DNA from: Cladorhizidae sp. MBARI D1340-BT2
Taxonomy: Eukaryota > Porifera > Demospongiae > Poecilosclerida > Cladorhizidae
Length of the DNA: 64,000 nt
Assembly (NCBI GenBank): GCA_028752905.1
Contig: JAQNBH010000010.1
Location: forward strand, 21,003,308-21,067,307
Direction of reading: 5' to 3'
Position 1 is the first letter of the stretch. Every line of letters starts with the position of its first letter. The translations under genes were made by a program, and so were the position numbers. Positions 1 to 14,420 of the stretch are shown piece by piece. The notes beneath the pieces are model-generated. The model ran no database searches. It had not been told where the DNA came from and worked only from the letters and a program-made list of their open reading frames with translations.

Positions 1-3000
1 ACCTAGCTGGCATTCTATTAAACCTAGCTGGCATTCTATTAAACCTAGCTGGCATTCTATTAAACTTAGCTAGCATTCTATAACCTAGCTGGCATTCTAT
101 TAAACCTAGCTGGCATTCTATTAAACCTAGCTGGCATTCTATTAAACCTCTGTGGCATTCTATTAAACGTTGCTGGTATTCTATTAAACCTATTTGGCAT
201 TCTATTAAACTTAGCTGGCATTCTATAACCTAGCTGGCATTCTATTAAACCTAGCTGGCATTCTATTAAACTTAGCTGGCATTCTATAACCTAGCTGGCA
301 TTCTATTAAACCTAGCTGGCATTCTATTAAACCTAGCTGGCATTCTATTAAACCTAGCTGGCATTCTATTAAACCTAGAGCTTGCATTCTATTAAATCTA
401 GCTGGCATTCTATTAAACCTAGCTGGCATTCTATTAAACTTAGCTGGTATTCTATTAAACCTATTTGGCATTCTATTAAACCTAGCTGGCATTCTATTAA
501 ACCTAGCTGGCATTCTATTAAACCTATTTGGCATTCTATTAAACTTAGCTGGTATTCTATTAAACCTAGCTGGCATTCTATTAAACCTAACTGGCGTTCT
601 ATTAAACTTAGCTGGTATTCTATTAAACCTGGCTGGCATTCTATTAAACCTAGCTGGCATTCTATTAAACCTAGCTGGCATTCTATAAAACCTAGCTGGC
701 ATTCTATTTAACTTAGCTGGTATTCTATTAAACCTATTTGGCATTCTATTAAACCTGGCTGGCATTCTATTAAACCTAGCTGGCATTCTATTAAACCTAG
801 CTGGCATTCTATAAAACCTAGCTGGCATTCTATTTAACTTAGCTGGTATTCTATTAAACCTATTTGGCATTCTATTAAACTTAGCTGGCATTCTATAACC
901 TAGCTGGCTTTCTATTAAACCTAGCTGGCATTCTATTAAACCTAGCTGGAATTCTATTAAACCTAGCTGTCATTCTATTACACCTAGCTGGCATTCTATT
1001 AAACCTAGCTGGCATTCTATTAAACCTAGCTGGCATTCTATTAAACCTATTTGGCATTCTATTAAACCTAGCTGGCATTCTAGCTGGCATTCTATTAAAC
1101 TTAGCTGGCATTCTATAACCTAGCTGGCATTCTAGCTGGCATTCTATTAAACTTAGCTGGTATTCTATTAAACCTAGCTGGCAATCTATTAAACCTAGCT
1201 GGCATTCTATTAAACCTAGCTGGCATTCTATTAAACCTAGCTGGCATTCTATTAAACCTAGCTGGCATTCTATTAAACCTAGCTGGCATTCTATTAAACT
1301 TAGCTGGCATTCTATAACCTAGCTGGCATTCTATTAAACCTAGCTGGCATTCTATTAAACCTAGCTGGCATTCTATTAAACTTAGCTGGCATTCTATAAC
1401 CTAGCTGGCATTCTATTAAACCTAGCTGGCATTCTATTAAACCTAACTGGCATTCTATTAAACCTAGCTGGCATTCTATTAAACCTAGCTGGCATTCTAT
1501 TAAACCTAGCTGGCATTCTATTAAACTTAGCTGGTATTCTATTAAACCTATTTGGTATTCTATTAAACCTAGCTGGCATTCTATTAAACCTATTTGGCAT
1601 TCTATTAAACTTAGCTGGTATTCTATTAAACCTAGCTGGCATTCTATTAAACCTAACTGGCGTTCTATTAAACTTAGCTGGTATTCTATTAAACCTAGCT
1701 GGCATTCTATTAAACCTAGCTGGCATTCTATTAAGCCTAGCTGGCATTCTATTAAACTTAGCTGGTATTCTATTAAACCTATTTGGCATTCTATTAAACC
1801 TGGCTGGCATTCTATTAAACCTAGCTGGCATTCTATTAAACCTAGCTGGCATTCTATAAAACCTAGCTGGCATTCTATTAAACCTAGCTGGCATTCTATT
1901 AAACCTAGCTGGCATTCTATTAAACTTAGCTGGCATTCTATTAAACTTAGCTGGTATTCTATTAAACCTATTTGGCATTCTATTAAACCTAGCTGGCATT
2001 CTATTAAACTTAGCTGGCATTCTATTAAACTTTGCTGGCATTCTATAACCTAGCTGGCATTCTATTAAACCTAGCTGGCATTCTATTAAACCTAGCTTGC
2101 ATTCTATTAAACCTAGCTGGCATTCTATAACCTAGCTGGCATTCTATTAAACCTAGCTGGCATTCTATTATACTTAGCTGGCATTCTATAACCTAGCTGG
2201 CATTCTATTAAACCTAGCTGGCATTCTATTAAACCTAGCTGGCATTCTATTAAACCTAGCTGGCATTCTATTAAACCTAGAGCTTGCATTCTATTAAATC
2301 TAGCTGGCATTCTATTAAACTTAGCTGGCATTCTATAACCTAGCTGGCATTCTATTAAGCCTAGCTGGCATTCTATTAAACTTAGCTGGTATTCTATTAA
2401 ACCTAGCTGGCATTCTATTAAACCTAGCTGGCATTCTATTAAACTTAGCTGGTATTCTATTAAACCTATTTGGCATTCTATTAAACCTAGCTGGCATTCT
2501 ATAACCTAGCTGGCATTCTATTAAACCTAGCTGGCATTCTATTAAACCTAGCTGGCATTCTATTAAACTTAGCTGGCATTCTATAACCTAGCTGGCATTC
2601 TATTAAACCTAGCTGGCATTCTATTAAACCTAACTGGCATTCTATTAAACCTAGCTGGCATTCTATTAAACCTAGCTGGCATTCTATTAAACTTAGCTGG
2701 TATTCTATTAAACCTATTTGGCATTCTATTAAACCTAGCTGGCATTCTATTAAACCTAGCTGGCATTCTATTAAACCTATTTGGCATTCTATTAAACTTA
2801 GCTGGTATTCTATTAAACCTAGCTGGCATTCTATTAAACCTAACTGGCGTTCTATTAAACTTAGCTGGTATTCTATTAAACCTGGCTGGCATTCTATTAA
2901 ACCTAGCTGGCATTCTATAAAACCTAGCTGGCAATCTATTTAACTTAGCTGGTATTCTATTAAACCTATTTGGCATTCTATTAAACCTGGCTGGCATTCT

Positions 3001-6000
3001 ATTAAACCTAGCTGGCATTCTATTAAACCTAGCTGGCATTCTATAAAACCTAGCTGGCATTCTATTTAACTTAGCTGGTATTCTATTAAACCTATTTGGC
3101 ATTCTATTAAACTTAGCTGGCATTCTATAACCTAGCTGGCTTTCTATTAAACCTAGCTGGCATTCTATTAAACCTAGCTGGAATTCTATTAAACCTAGCT
3201 GTCATTCTATTACACCTAGCTGGCATTCTATTAAACCTAGCTGGCATTCTATTAAACCTAGCTGGCATTCTATTAAACTTAGCTGGCATTCTATTAAACC
3301 TAGCTGTTATTCTATTAAACCTATTTGGCATTCTATTAAACCTAGCTGGCATTCTAGCTGGCATTCTATTAAACTTAGCTGGCATTCTATAACCTAGCTG
3401 GCATTCTAGCTGGCATTCTATTAAACTTAGCTGGTATTCTATTAAACCTAGCTGGCAATCTATTAAACCTAGCTGGCATTCTATTAAACCTAGCTGGCAT
3501 TCTATTAAACCTAGCTGGCATTCTATTAAACCTAGCTGGCATTCTATTAAACTTAGCTGGCATTCTATAACCTAGCTGGCATTCTATTAAACCTAGCTGG
3601 CATTCTATTAAACCTAGCTGGCATTCTATTAAACTTAGCTGGCATTCTATAACCTAGCTGGCATTCTATTAAACCTAGCTGGCATTCTATTAAACCTAAC
3701 TGGCATTCTATTAAACCTAGCTGGCATTCTATTAAACCTAGCTGGCATTCTATTAAACCTAGCTGGCATTCTATTAAACTTAGCTGGTATTCTATTAAAC
3801 CTATTTGGTATTCTATTAAACCTAGCTGGCATTCTATTAAACCTAGCTGGCATTCTATTAAACCTATTTGGCATTCTATTAAACTTAGCTGGTATTCTAT
3901 TAAACCTAGCTGGCATTCTATTAAACCTAACTGGCGTTCTATTAAACTTAGCTGGTATTCTATTAAACCTAGCTGGCATTCTATTAAACCTAGCTGGCAT
4001 TCTATTAAGCCTAGCTGGCATTCTATTAAACTTAGCTGGTATTCTATTAAACCTATTTGGCATTCTATTAAACCTGGCTGGCATTCTATTAAACCTAGCT
4101 GGCATTCTATAAAACCTAGCTGTCATTCTATTTAACTTAGCTGGTATTCTATTAAACCTATTTGGCATTCTATTAAACTTAGCTGGTATTCTATTAAACC
4201 TATTTGGCATTCTATTAAACTTAGCTGGCATTCTATAACCTAGCTGGCTTTCTATTAAACCTAGCTGGCATTCTATTAAACCTAGCTGGAATTCTATTAA
4301 ACCTAGCTGTCATTCTATTAAACTTAGCTGGCATTCTATTAAACCTAGCTGTTATTCTATTAAACCTATTTGGCATTCTATTAAACCTAGCTGGCATTCT
4401 ATAACCTAGCTGGCATTCTATTAAACCTAGCTGGCATTCTATTAAACCTAGCTGGCATTCTATTAAACTTAGCTGACATTCTATAACCTAGCTGGCATTC
4501 TATTAAACCTAGCTGGCATTCTATTAAACCTAGCTGGCATTCTATTAAACCTAGCTGGCATTCTATTAAACTTAGCTGGCATTCTATTAAACCTATTTGG
4601 CATTCTATTAAACCTAGCTGGCATTCTATTAAACCTAGCTGGCATTCTATTAAACCTAGCTGGCATTCTATTAAACCTATTTGGCATTCTATTAAACTTA
4701 GCTGGTATTCTATTATACCTAGCTGGCATTCTATTAAACCTAACTGGCGTTCTATTAAACTTAGCTGGTATTCTATTAAACCTAGCTGGCATTCTATTAA
4801 GCCTAGTTGGCATTCTATTAAACTTAGCTGGCATTCTATTAAACCTAGCTGGTATTCTATTAAACCTATTTGGCATTCTATTAAACTTCGCTGGTATTCT
4901 ATTAAACCTATTTGGCATTCTATTAAACCTAGCTGGCATTCTATTAAACCTCTGTTGCATTCTATTAAACTTAGCTGATATTCTATTAAACCTATTTGGC
5001 ATTCTATTAAACTTAGCTGGCATTCTATAACCTAGCTGGCATTCTATTAAACCTAGCTGGCATTCTATTAAACCTAGCTGGCATTCTATTAAACCTAGCT
5101 GGCATTCTATTAAACCTAGCTGGCATTCTATTACACCTAGCTGGCATTCTATTAAACCTAGCTGGCATTCTATTAAACTTAGCTGGCATTCTATAACCTA
5201 GCTGGCATTCTATTAAACCTAGCTGGCATTCTATTAAACCTAGCTGGCATTCTATTAAACCTAGCTGGCATTCTATTAAACCTAGCTGGCATTCTATTAA
5301 ACTTAGATGGCATTCTATAACCTAGCTGGAATTCTATTAAACCTAGCTGGCATTCTATTAAACCTAGCTGGCATTCTATTAAACCTAGCTGGCATTCTAT
5401 TAAACCTAGCTGGCATTCTATTAAACTTAGCTGGCATTCTATTAAACCTATTTGGCATTCTATTAAACCTAGCTGGCATTCTATTAAACCTAGCTGGCAT
5501 TCTATTAAACCTAGCTGGCATTCTATTAAACCTATTTGGCATTCTATTAAACTTAGCTGGTATTCTATTAAACCTAGCTGGCATTCTATTAAACCTAACT
5601 GGCGTTCTATTAAACTTAGCTGGTATTCTATTAAACCTAGCTGGCATTCTATTAAGCCTAGTTGGCATTCTATTAAACTTAGCTGGTATTCTATTAAACC
5701 TATTTGGCATTCTATTAAACCTGGCTGGCATTCTATTAAACCTAGCTGGTATTCTATTAAACCTATTTGGCATTCTATTAAACTTCGCTGGTATTCTATT
5801 AAACCTATTTGGCATTCTATTAAACCTAGCTGGCATTCTATTAAACCTCTGTTGCATTCTATTAAACTTAGCTGATATTCTATTAAACCTATTTGGCATT
5901 CTATTAAACCTAGCTGGCATTCTATTAAACCTAACTGGCATTCTATTAAACCTAGCTGGCATTCTATTAAACCTAGCTGGCATTCTATTAAACCTAGCTG

Positions 6001-9000
6001 GCATTCTATTAAACTTAGCTGGTATTCTATTAAACCTATTTGGCATTCTATTAAACCTAGCTGGCATTCTATTAAACCTAGCTGGCATTCTATTAAACCT
6101 ATTTGGCATTCTATTAAACTTGGCTGGTATTCTATTAAACCTAGCTGGCATTCTATTAAACCTAACTGGCGTTCTATTAAACTTAGCTGGTATTCTATTA
6201 AACCTAGCTGGCATTCTATTAAACCTAGCTGGCATTCTATTAAGCCTAGCTGGCATTCTATTAAACTTAGCTGGTATTCTATTAAACCTATTTGGCATTC
6301 TATTAAACCTAGCTGGCATTCTATTAAACCTAGCTGGCATTCTATTAAACTTTGCTGGCATTCTATAACCTAGCTGGCATTCTATTAAACCTAGCTGGCA
6401 TTCTATTAAACCTAGCTGGCATTCTATTAAACCTATTTGGCATTCTATTAAACTTAGCTGGTATTCTATTAAACCTAGCTGGCATTCTATTAAACCTAAC
6501 TGGCGTTCTATTAAACTTAGCTGGTATTCTATTAAACCTAGCTGGCATTCTATTAAGCCTAGTTGGCATTCTATTAAACTTAGCTGGTATTCTATTAAAC
6601 CTATTTGGCATTCTATTAAACCTGGCTGGCATTCTATTAAACCTAGCTGGTATTCTATTAAACCTATTTGGCATTCTATTAAACCTAGCTGGCATTCTAT
6701 TAAGCCTAGCTGGCATTCTATTAAACTTAGCTGGTATTCTATTAAACCTATTTGGCATTCTATTAAACCTGGCTGGCATTCTATTAAACCTAGCTGGCAT
6801 TCTATTAAACCTAGCTGGCATTCTATAAAACCTAGCTGGCATTCTATTTAACTTAGCTGGTATTCTATTAAACCTATTTGGCATTCTATTAAACTTAGCT
6901 GGTATTCTATTAAACCTATTTGGCATTCTATTAAACTTAGCTGGCATTCTATAACCTAGCTGGCTTTCTATTAAACCTAGCTGGCATTCTATTAAACCTA
7001 GCTGGAATTCTATTAAACCTAGCTGTCATTCTATTAAACTTAGCTGGCATTCTATTAAACCTAGCTGTTATTCTATTAAACCTATTTGGCATTCTATTAA
7101 ACCTAGCTGGCATTCTATAACCTAGCTGGCATTCTATTAAACCTAGCTGGCATTCTATTAAACCTAGCTGGCATTCTATTAAACTTAGCTGACATTCTAT
7201 AACCTAGCTGGCATTCTATTAAACCTAGCTGGCATTCTATTAAACCTAGCTGGCATTCTATTAAACCTAGCTGGCATTCTATTAAACTTAGCTGGCATTC
7301 TATTAAACCTATTTGGCATTCTATTAAACCTAGCTGGCATTCTATTAAACCTAGCTGGCATTCTATTAAACCTAGCTGGCATTCTATTAAACCTATTTGG
7401 CATTCTATTAAACTTAGCTGGTATTCTATTAAACCTAGCTGGCATTCTATTAAACCTAACTGGCGTTCTATTAAACTTAGCTGGTATTCTATTAAACCTA
7501 GCTGGCATTCTATTAAGCCTAGTTGGCATTCTATTAAACTTAGCTGGCATTCTATTAAACCTAGCTGGTATTCTATTAAACTTATTTGGCATTCTATTAA
7601 ACTTCGCTGGTATTCTATTAAACCTATTTGGCATTCTATTAAACCTAGCTGGCATTCTATTAAACCTCTGTTGCATTCTATTAAACTTAGCTGATATTCT
7701 ATTAAACCTATTTGGCATTCTATTAAACTTAGCTGGCATTCTATTAAACCTAGCTGGCATTCTATTAAACCTAGCTGGCATTCTATTAAACCTAGCTGGC
7801 ATTCTATTAAACCTAGCTGGCATTCTATTACACCTAGCTGGCATTCTATTAAACCTAGCTGGCATTCTATTAAACTTAGCTGGCATTCTATAACCTAGCT
7901 GGCATTCTATTAAACCTAGCTGGCATTCTATAACCTAGCTGGCATTCTATTAAACCTAGCTGGCATTCTATTAAACCTAGCTGGCATTCTATTAAACCTA
8001 GCTGGCATTCTATTAAACCTAGCTGGCATTCTATTAAACTTAGATGGCATTCTATAACCTAGCTGGAATTCTATTAAACCTAGCTGGCATTCTATTAAAC
8101 CTAGCTGGCATTCTATTAAACCTAGCTGGCATTCTATTAAACTTAGCTGGCATTCTATTAAACCTATTTGGCATTCTATTAAACCTAGCTGGCATTCTAT
8201 TAAACCTAGCTGGCATTCTATTAAACCTAGCTGGCATTCTATTAAACCTATTTGGCATTCTATTAAACTTAGCTGGTATTCTATTAAACCTAGCTGGCAT
8301 TCTATTAAACCTAACTGGCGTTCTATTAAACTTAGCTGGTATTCTATTAAACCTAGCTGGCATTCTATTAAGCCTAGTTGGCATTCTATTAAACTTAGCT
8401 GGTATTCTATTAAACCTATTTGGCATTCTATTAAACCTGGCTGGCATTCTATTAAACCTAGCTGGTATTCTATTAAACCTATTTGGCATTCTATTAAACT
8501 TCGCTGGTATTCTATTAAACCTATTTGGCATTCTATTAAACCTAGCTGGCATTCTATTAAACCTCTGTTGCATTCTATTAAACTTAGCTGATATTCTATT
8601 AAACCTATTTGGCATTCTATTAAACCTAGCTGGCATTCTATTAAACCTAACTGGCATTCTATTAAACCTAGCTGGCATTCTATTAAACCTAGCTGGCATT
8701 CTATTAAACCTAGCTGGCATTCTATTAAACTTAGCTGGTATTCTATTAAACCTATTTGGCATTCTATTAAACCTAGCTGGCATTCTATTAAACCTAGCTG
8801 GCATTCTATTAAACCTATTTGGCATTCTATTAAACTTGGCTGGTATTCTATTAAACCTAGCTGGCATTCTATTAAACCTAACTGGCGTTCTATTAAACTT
8901 AGCTGGTATTCTATTAAACCTAGCTGGCATTCTATTAAACCTAGCTGGCATTCTATTAAGCCTAGCTGGCATTCTATTAAACTTAGCTGGCATTCTATAA

Positions 9001-12000
9001 CCTAGCTGGCATTCTATTAAACCTAGCTGGCATTCTATTAAACCTAGCTGGCATTCTATTAAACCTAGCTGGCATTCTATTAAACCTATTTGGCATTCTA
9101 TTAAACTTAGCTGGTATTCTATTAAACCTAGCTGGCATTCTATTAAACCTAACTGGCGTTCTATTAAACTTAGCTGGTATTCTATTAAACCTAGCTGGCA
9201 TTCTATTAAGCCTAGTTGGCATTCTATTAAACTTAGCTGGTATTCTATTAAACCTATTTGGCATTCTATTAAACCTGGCTGGCATTCTATTAAACCTAGC
9301 TGGTATTCTATTAAACCTATTTGGCATTCTATTAAACTTCGCTGGTATTCTATTAAACCTATTTGGCATTCTATTAAACCTAGCTGGCATTCTATTAAAC
9401 CTCTGTTGCATTCTATTAAACTTAGCTGATATTCTATTAAACCTATTTGGCATTCTATTAAACTTAGCTGGCATTCTATAACCTAGCTGGCATTCTATTA
9501 AACCTAGCTGACATTCTATTAAACCTAGCTGGCATTCTATTAAACCTAGCTGGCATTCTATTACACCTAGCTGGCATTCTATTAAACCTAGCTGGCATTC
9601 TATTAAACTTAGCTGGCATTCTATAACCTAGCTGGCATTCTATTAAACCTAGCTGGCATTCTATTAAACCTAGCTGGCATTCTATTAAACCTAGCTGGCA
9701 TTCTATTAAACCTAGCTGGCATTCTATTAAACCTAGCTGGCATTCTATTAAACCTAGCTGGCATTCTATTAAACCTAGCTGGCATTTTATTAAACCTAGC
9801 TGGCATTCTATAACCTAGCTGGCATTCTATTAAACCTAGCTGGCATTCTATTAAACTTAGATGGCATTCTATAACCTAGCTGGAATTCTATTAAACCTAG
9901 CTGGCATTCTATTAAACCTAGCTGGCATTCTATTAAACCTAGCTGGCATTCTATTAAACCTAGCTGGCATTCTATTAAACCTAGCTGGCATTCTATTAAA
10001 CCTAGCTGGCATTCTATTAAACTTAGCTAGCATTCTATAACCTAGCTGGCATTCTATTAAACCTAGCTGGCATTCTATTAAACCTAGCTGGCATTCTATT
10101 AAACCTCTGTGGCATTCTATTAAACTTTGCTGGTATTCTATTAAACCTATTTGGCATTCTATTAAACTTAGCTGGCATTCTATAACCTAGCTGGCATTCT
10201 ATTAAACCTAGCTGGCATTCTATTAAACTTAGCTGGCATTCTATAACCTAGCTGGCATTCTATTAAACCTAGCTGGCATTCTATTAAACCTAGCTGGCAT
10301 TCTATTAAACCTAGAGCTTGCATTCTATTAAATCTAGCTGGCATTCTATTAAACTTAGCTGGCATTCTATAACCTAGCTGGCATTCTATTAAGCCTAGCT
10401 GGCATTCTATTAAACTTAGCTGGTATTCTATTAAACCTAGCTGGCATTCTATTAAACTTAGCTGGTATTCTATTAAACCTATTTGGCATTCTATTAAACC
10501 TAGCTGGCATTCTATAACCTAGCTGGCATTCTATTAAACCTAGCTGGCATTCTATTAAACCTAGCTGGCATTCTATTAAACTTAGCTGGCATTCTATAAC
10601 CTAGCTGGCATTCTATTAAACCTAGCTGGCATTCTATTAAACCTAACTGGCATTCTATTAAACCTAGCTGGCATTCTATTAAACCTAGCTGGCATTCTAT
10701 TAAACCTAGCTGGCATTCTATTAAACTTAGCTGGTATTCTATTAAACCTATTTGGCATTCTATTAAACCTAGCTGGCATTCTATTAAACCTAGCTGGCAT
10801 TCTATTAAACCTATTTGGCATTCTATTAAACTTAGCTGGTATTCTATTAAACCTAGCTGGCATTCTATTAAACCTAACTGGCGTTCTATTAAACTTAGCT
10901 GGTATTCTATTAAACCTGGCTGGCATTCTATTAAACCTAGCTGGCATTCTATTAAACCTAGCTGGCATTCTATAAAACCTAGCTGGCATTCTATTTAACT
11001 TAGCTGGTATTCTATTAAACCTATTTGGCATTCTATTAAACCTGGCTGGCATTCTATTAAACCTAGCTGGCATTCTATTAAACCTAGCTGGCATTCTATA
11101 AAACCTAGCTGGCATTCTATTTAACTTAGCTGGTATTCTATTAAACCTATTTGGCATTCTATTAACTTAGCTGGCATTCTATAACCTAGCTGGCTTTCTA
11201 TTAAACCTAGCTGGCATTCTATTAAACCTAGCTGGAATTCTATTAAACCTAGCTGTCATTCTATTACACCTAGCTGGCATTCTATTAAACCTAGCTGGCA
11301 TTCTATTAAACCTAGCTGGCATTCTATTAAACTTAGCTGGCATTCTATTAAACCTAGCTGTTATTCTATTAAACCTATTTGGCATTCTATTAAACCTAGC
11401 TGGCATTCTAGCTGGCATTCTATTAAACTTAGCTGGCATTCTATAACCTAGCTGGCATTCTAGCTGGCATTCTATTAAACTTAGCTGGTATTCTATTAAA
11501 CCTAGCTGGCAATCTATTAAACCTAGCTGGCATTCTATTAAACCTAGCTGGCATTCTATTAAACCTAGCTGGCATTCTATTAAACCTAGCTGGCATTCTA
11601 TTAAACTTAGCTGGCATTCTATAACCTAGCTGGCATTCTATTAAACCTGGCTGGCATTCTATTAAACCTAGCTGGCATTCTATTAAACCTAGCTGGCATT
11701 CTATAAAACCTAGCTGGCATTCTATTTAACTTAGCTGGTATTCTATTAAACCTATTTGGCATTCTATTAAACCTAGCTGGCATTCTATTAAACCTCTGTG
11801 GCATTCTATTAAACTTTGCTGGTATTCTATTAAACCTATTTGGCATTCTATTAAACTTAGCTGGCATTCTATAACCTAGCTGGCATTCTATTAAACCTAG
11901 CTGGCATTCTATTAAACCTAGCTGGAATTCTATTAAACCTAGCTGGCATTCTATTACACCTAGCTGGCATTCTATTAAACCTAGCTGGCATTCTATTAAA

Positions 12001-14420
12001 CCTAGCTGGCATTCTATTAAACTTAGCTGGCATTCTATTAAACCTAGCTGGCATTCTATTAAACTTAGCTGGCATTCTATTAAACCTAGCTGGTATTCTA
12101 TTAAACCTATTTGGCATTCTATTAAACCTAGCTGGCATTCTATTAAACCTAGCTGGCATTCTATTAAACCTAGCTGGCATTCTATTAAACTTAGCTGGCA
12201 TTCTATTAAACCTAGCTGGCATTCTATAACCTAGCTGGCATTCTGTTAAACCTAGCTGGCATTCTATTAAACCTAGCTGGCATTCTATTAAACCTAGCTT
12301 GCATTCTATTAAACCTAGCTGGCATTCTATTAAACTTAGCTGGCATTCTATAACCTAGCTGGTATTCTATTAAACCTAGCTGGCATTCTATTAAACCTAG
12401 CTGGCATTCTATTAAACCTAGCTGGCATTCTATTAAACTTAGCTGGCATTCTATAACCTAGCTGGCATTCTATTAAACTTAGCTGGTATTCTATTAAACC
12501 TATTTGGCATTCTATTAAACCTAGCTGGCATTCTATTAAACCTAGCTGGCATTCTATTAAACCTAGCTGGCATTCTATTAAACTTAGCTGGCATTCTATA
12601 ACCTAGCTGGCATTCTATTAAACCTAGCTGGCATTCTATTAAACCTAGCTGGCATTCTATTAAACCTAGCTGGCATTCTATTAAACCTAGCTGGCATTCT
12701 ATTAAACTTAGCTGGCATTCTATAACCTAGCTGGCATTCTATTAAACCTAGCTGGCATTCTATTAAACCTAGCTGGCATTCTATTAAACCTAGCTGGCAT
12801 TCTATTAAACCTAGCTGGCATTCTATTAAACCTAGCTGGTATTCTATTAAACCTAGCTGGCATTCTATTAAACTTAGCTGGTATTCTATTAAACCTAGCT
12901 GGCATTCTATTAAACCTAGCTGGCATTCTATTAAACCTAGCTGGCATTCTATTAAACCTAGCTGGTATTCTATTAAACCTATTTGGTATTCTATTAAACC
13001 TAGCTGGCATTCTATTAAACCTAGCTGGCATTCTATTAAACTTAGCTGGCATTCTATAACCTAGCTGGCATTCTATAACCTAGCTGGCATTCTATTAAAC
13101 CTAGCTGGCATTCTATTAAACCTAGCTGGCATTCTATTAAACCTAGCTGGCATTCTATTAAACTTAGCTGGTATTCTATTAAACCTATTTGGCATTCTAT
13201 TAAACCTAGCTGGCATTCTATTAAACCTAGCTGGCATTCTATTAAACCTAGCTGGCATTCTATTAAACCTAGCTGGCATTCTATTAAACCTAGCTGGCAT
13301 TCTATTAAACTTAGCTTGCATTCTATTAAACCTAGCTGGCATTCTATTAAACCTAGCTGGCATTCTATTAAACCTAGCTGGCATTCTATTAAACCTAGCT
13401 GGCATTCTATTAAACCTAGCTGGCATTCTATTAAACCTAGCTGGCATTCTATTAAACATAGCTGGCATTCTATTAAACCTAGCTGGCATTCTATTAAACC
13501 TAGCTGGCATTCTATTAAACCTAGCTGGCATTCTATTAAACCTATTTGGCATTCTATTAAACTTAGCTGGCATTCTATAACCTAGCTGGCATTCTATTAA
13601 ACCTAGCTGGCATTCTATTAAACCTAGCTGGCATTCTATTAAACCTAGCTGGCATTCTATTAAACCTAGCTGGCATTCTATTAAACCTAGCTGGCATTCT
13701 ATTAAACCTAGCTGGCATTCTATTAAACCTAGCTGGCATTCTATTAAACCTAGCTGGCATTCTATTAAACTTAGCTGGCATTCTATAACCTAGCTGGCAT
13801 TCTATTAAACTTAGCTGGTATTCTATTAAACCTAGCTGGCATTCTATTAAACCTAGCTGGCATTCTATTAAGCCTAGCTGGCATTCTATTAAACTTAGCT
13901 GGTATTCTATTAAACCTATTTGGCATTCTATTAAACCTGGCTGGCATTCTATTAAACCTAGCTGGCATTCTATTAAACCTAGCTGTCATTCTATAAAACC
14001 TAGCTGGCATTCTATTAAACTTCGCTGGTATTCTATTAAACCTATTTGGCATTCTATTAAACCTAGCTGGCATTCTATTAAACCTAGCTGGCATTCTATT
14101 AAACCTCTGTGGCATTCTATTAAACTTAGCTGGTATTCTATTAAACCTATTTGGCATTCTATTAAACTTAGCTGGCATTCTATAACCTAGCTGGCATTCT
14201 ATTAAACCTAGCTGGCATTCTATTAAACCTAGCTGGAATTCTATTAAACCTATGCTAAACCTAGCTGGCATTCTATTAAAACCTATTTGGCATTCTATTA
14301 AACTTAGCTGGCATTCTATAACCTAGCTGGCATTCTATTAAGTAGCTGGAATTCTATTAAACCTATGCTAAACCTAGCTGGCATTCTATTAAAACCTAGC
14401 TGGCATTCTATAAAATTCTG
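1..14420. repeat. 21-bp minisatellite array, about 14.4 kb
   Basis: Head-to-tail copies, roughly 680, of a 21-bp unit with core CTAGCTGGCATTCTATTAA. The array runs off the left edge of the window. Variants recur in fixed combinations: AGCTGG replaced by ATTTGG or CTGTGG, GGCATT by GGTATT or GGCGTT, a 19-bp unit ending CTATAA, and a 12-bp partial unit. Because 21 bp is seven codons, stretches between the 19-bp units stay open on both strands for up to about 350 codons (heptad NLAGILL on +, MPARFNR on -). The 19-bp units shift the frame and bring in stops, so these frames are not credible genes. The last units (14,250-14,420) are degenerate. Confidence 0.98.
4241..9000. repeat. higher-order duplication inside the 21-bp array
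   Basis: The block 4,241-6,270 reappears at 6,957-9,000 with the same order of unit variants, offset 2,716 bp at its left end and 2,737 bp further in, a difference of exactly one unit. The rare variants CTCTGTTGC and TTCGCTGG and the pair AGCCTAGTTGG keep their relative places. A second marker, the unit with GGCTTTC, occurs at about 901, 3,133, 4,241, 6,957 and 11,187, each time followed by units with GGAATTC and TGTCATTC. The array therefore grew by duplication of multi-kb blocks as well as single units. Confidence 0.85.

Noticed and set aside
223..14271. Long open frames of heptad repeats on both strands of the 21-bp array
   Set aside because: They follow from a unit length divisible by three and are cut wherever a 19-bp unit occurs; no start context, splice signals or non-repeat domain.
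1..14420. CRISPR-like repeat structure
   Set aside because: No spacers; units are contiguous; eukaryotic context.
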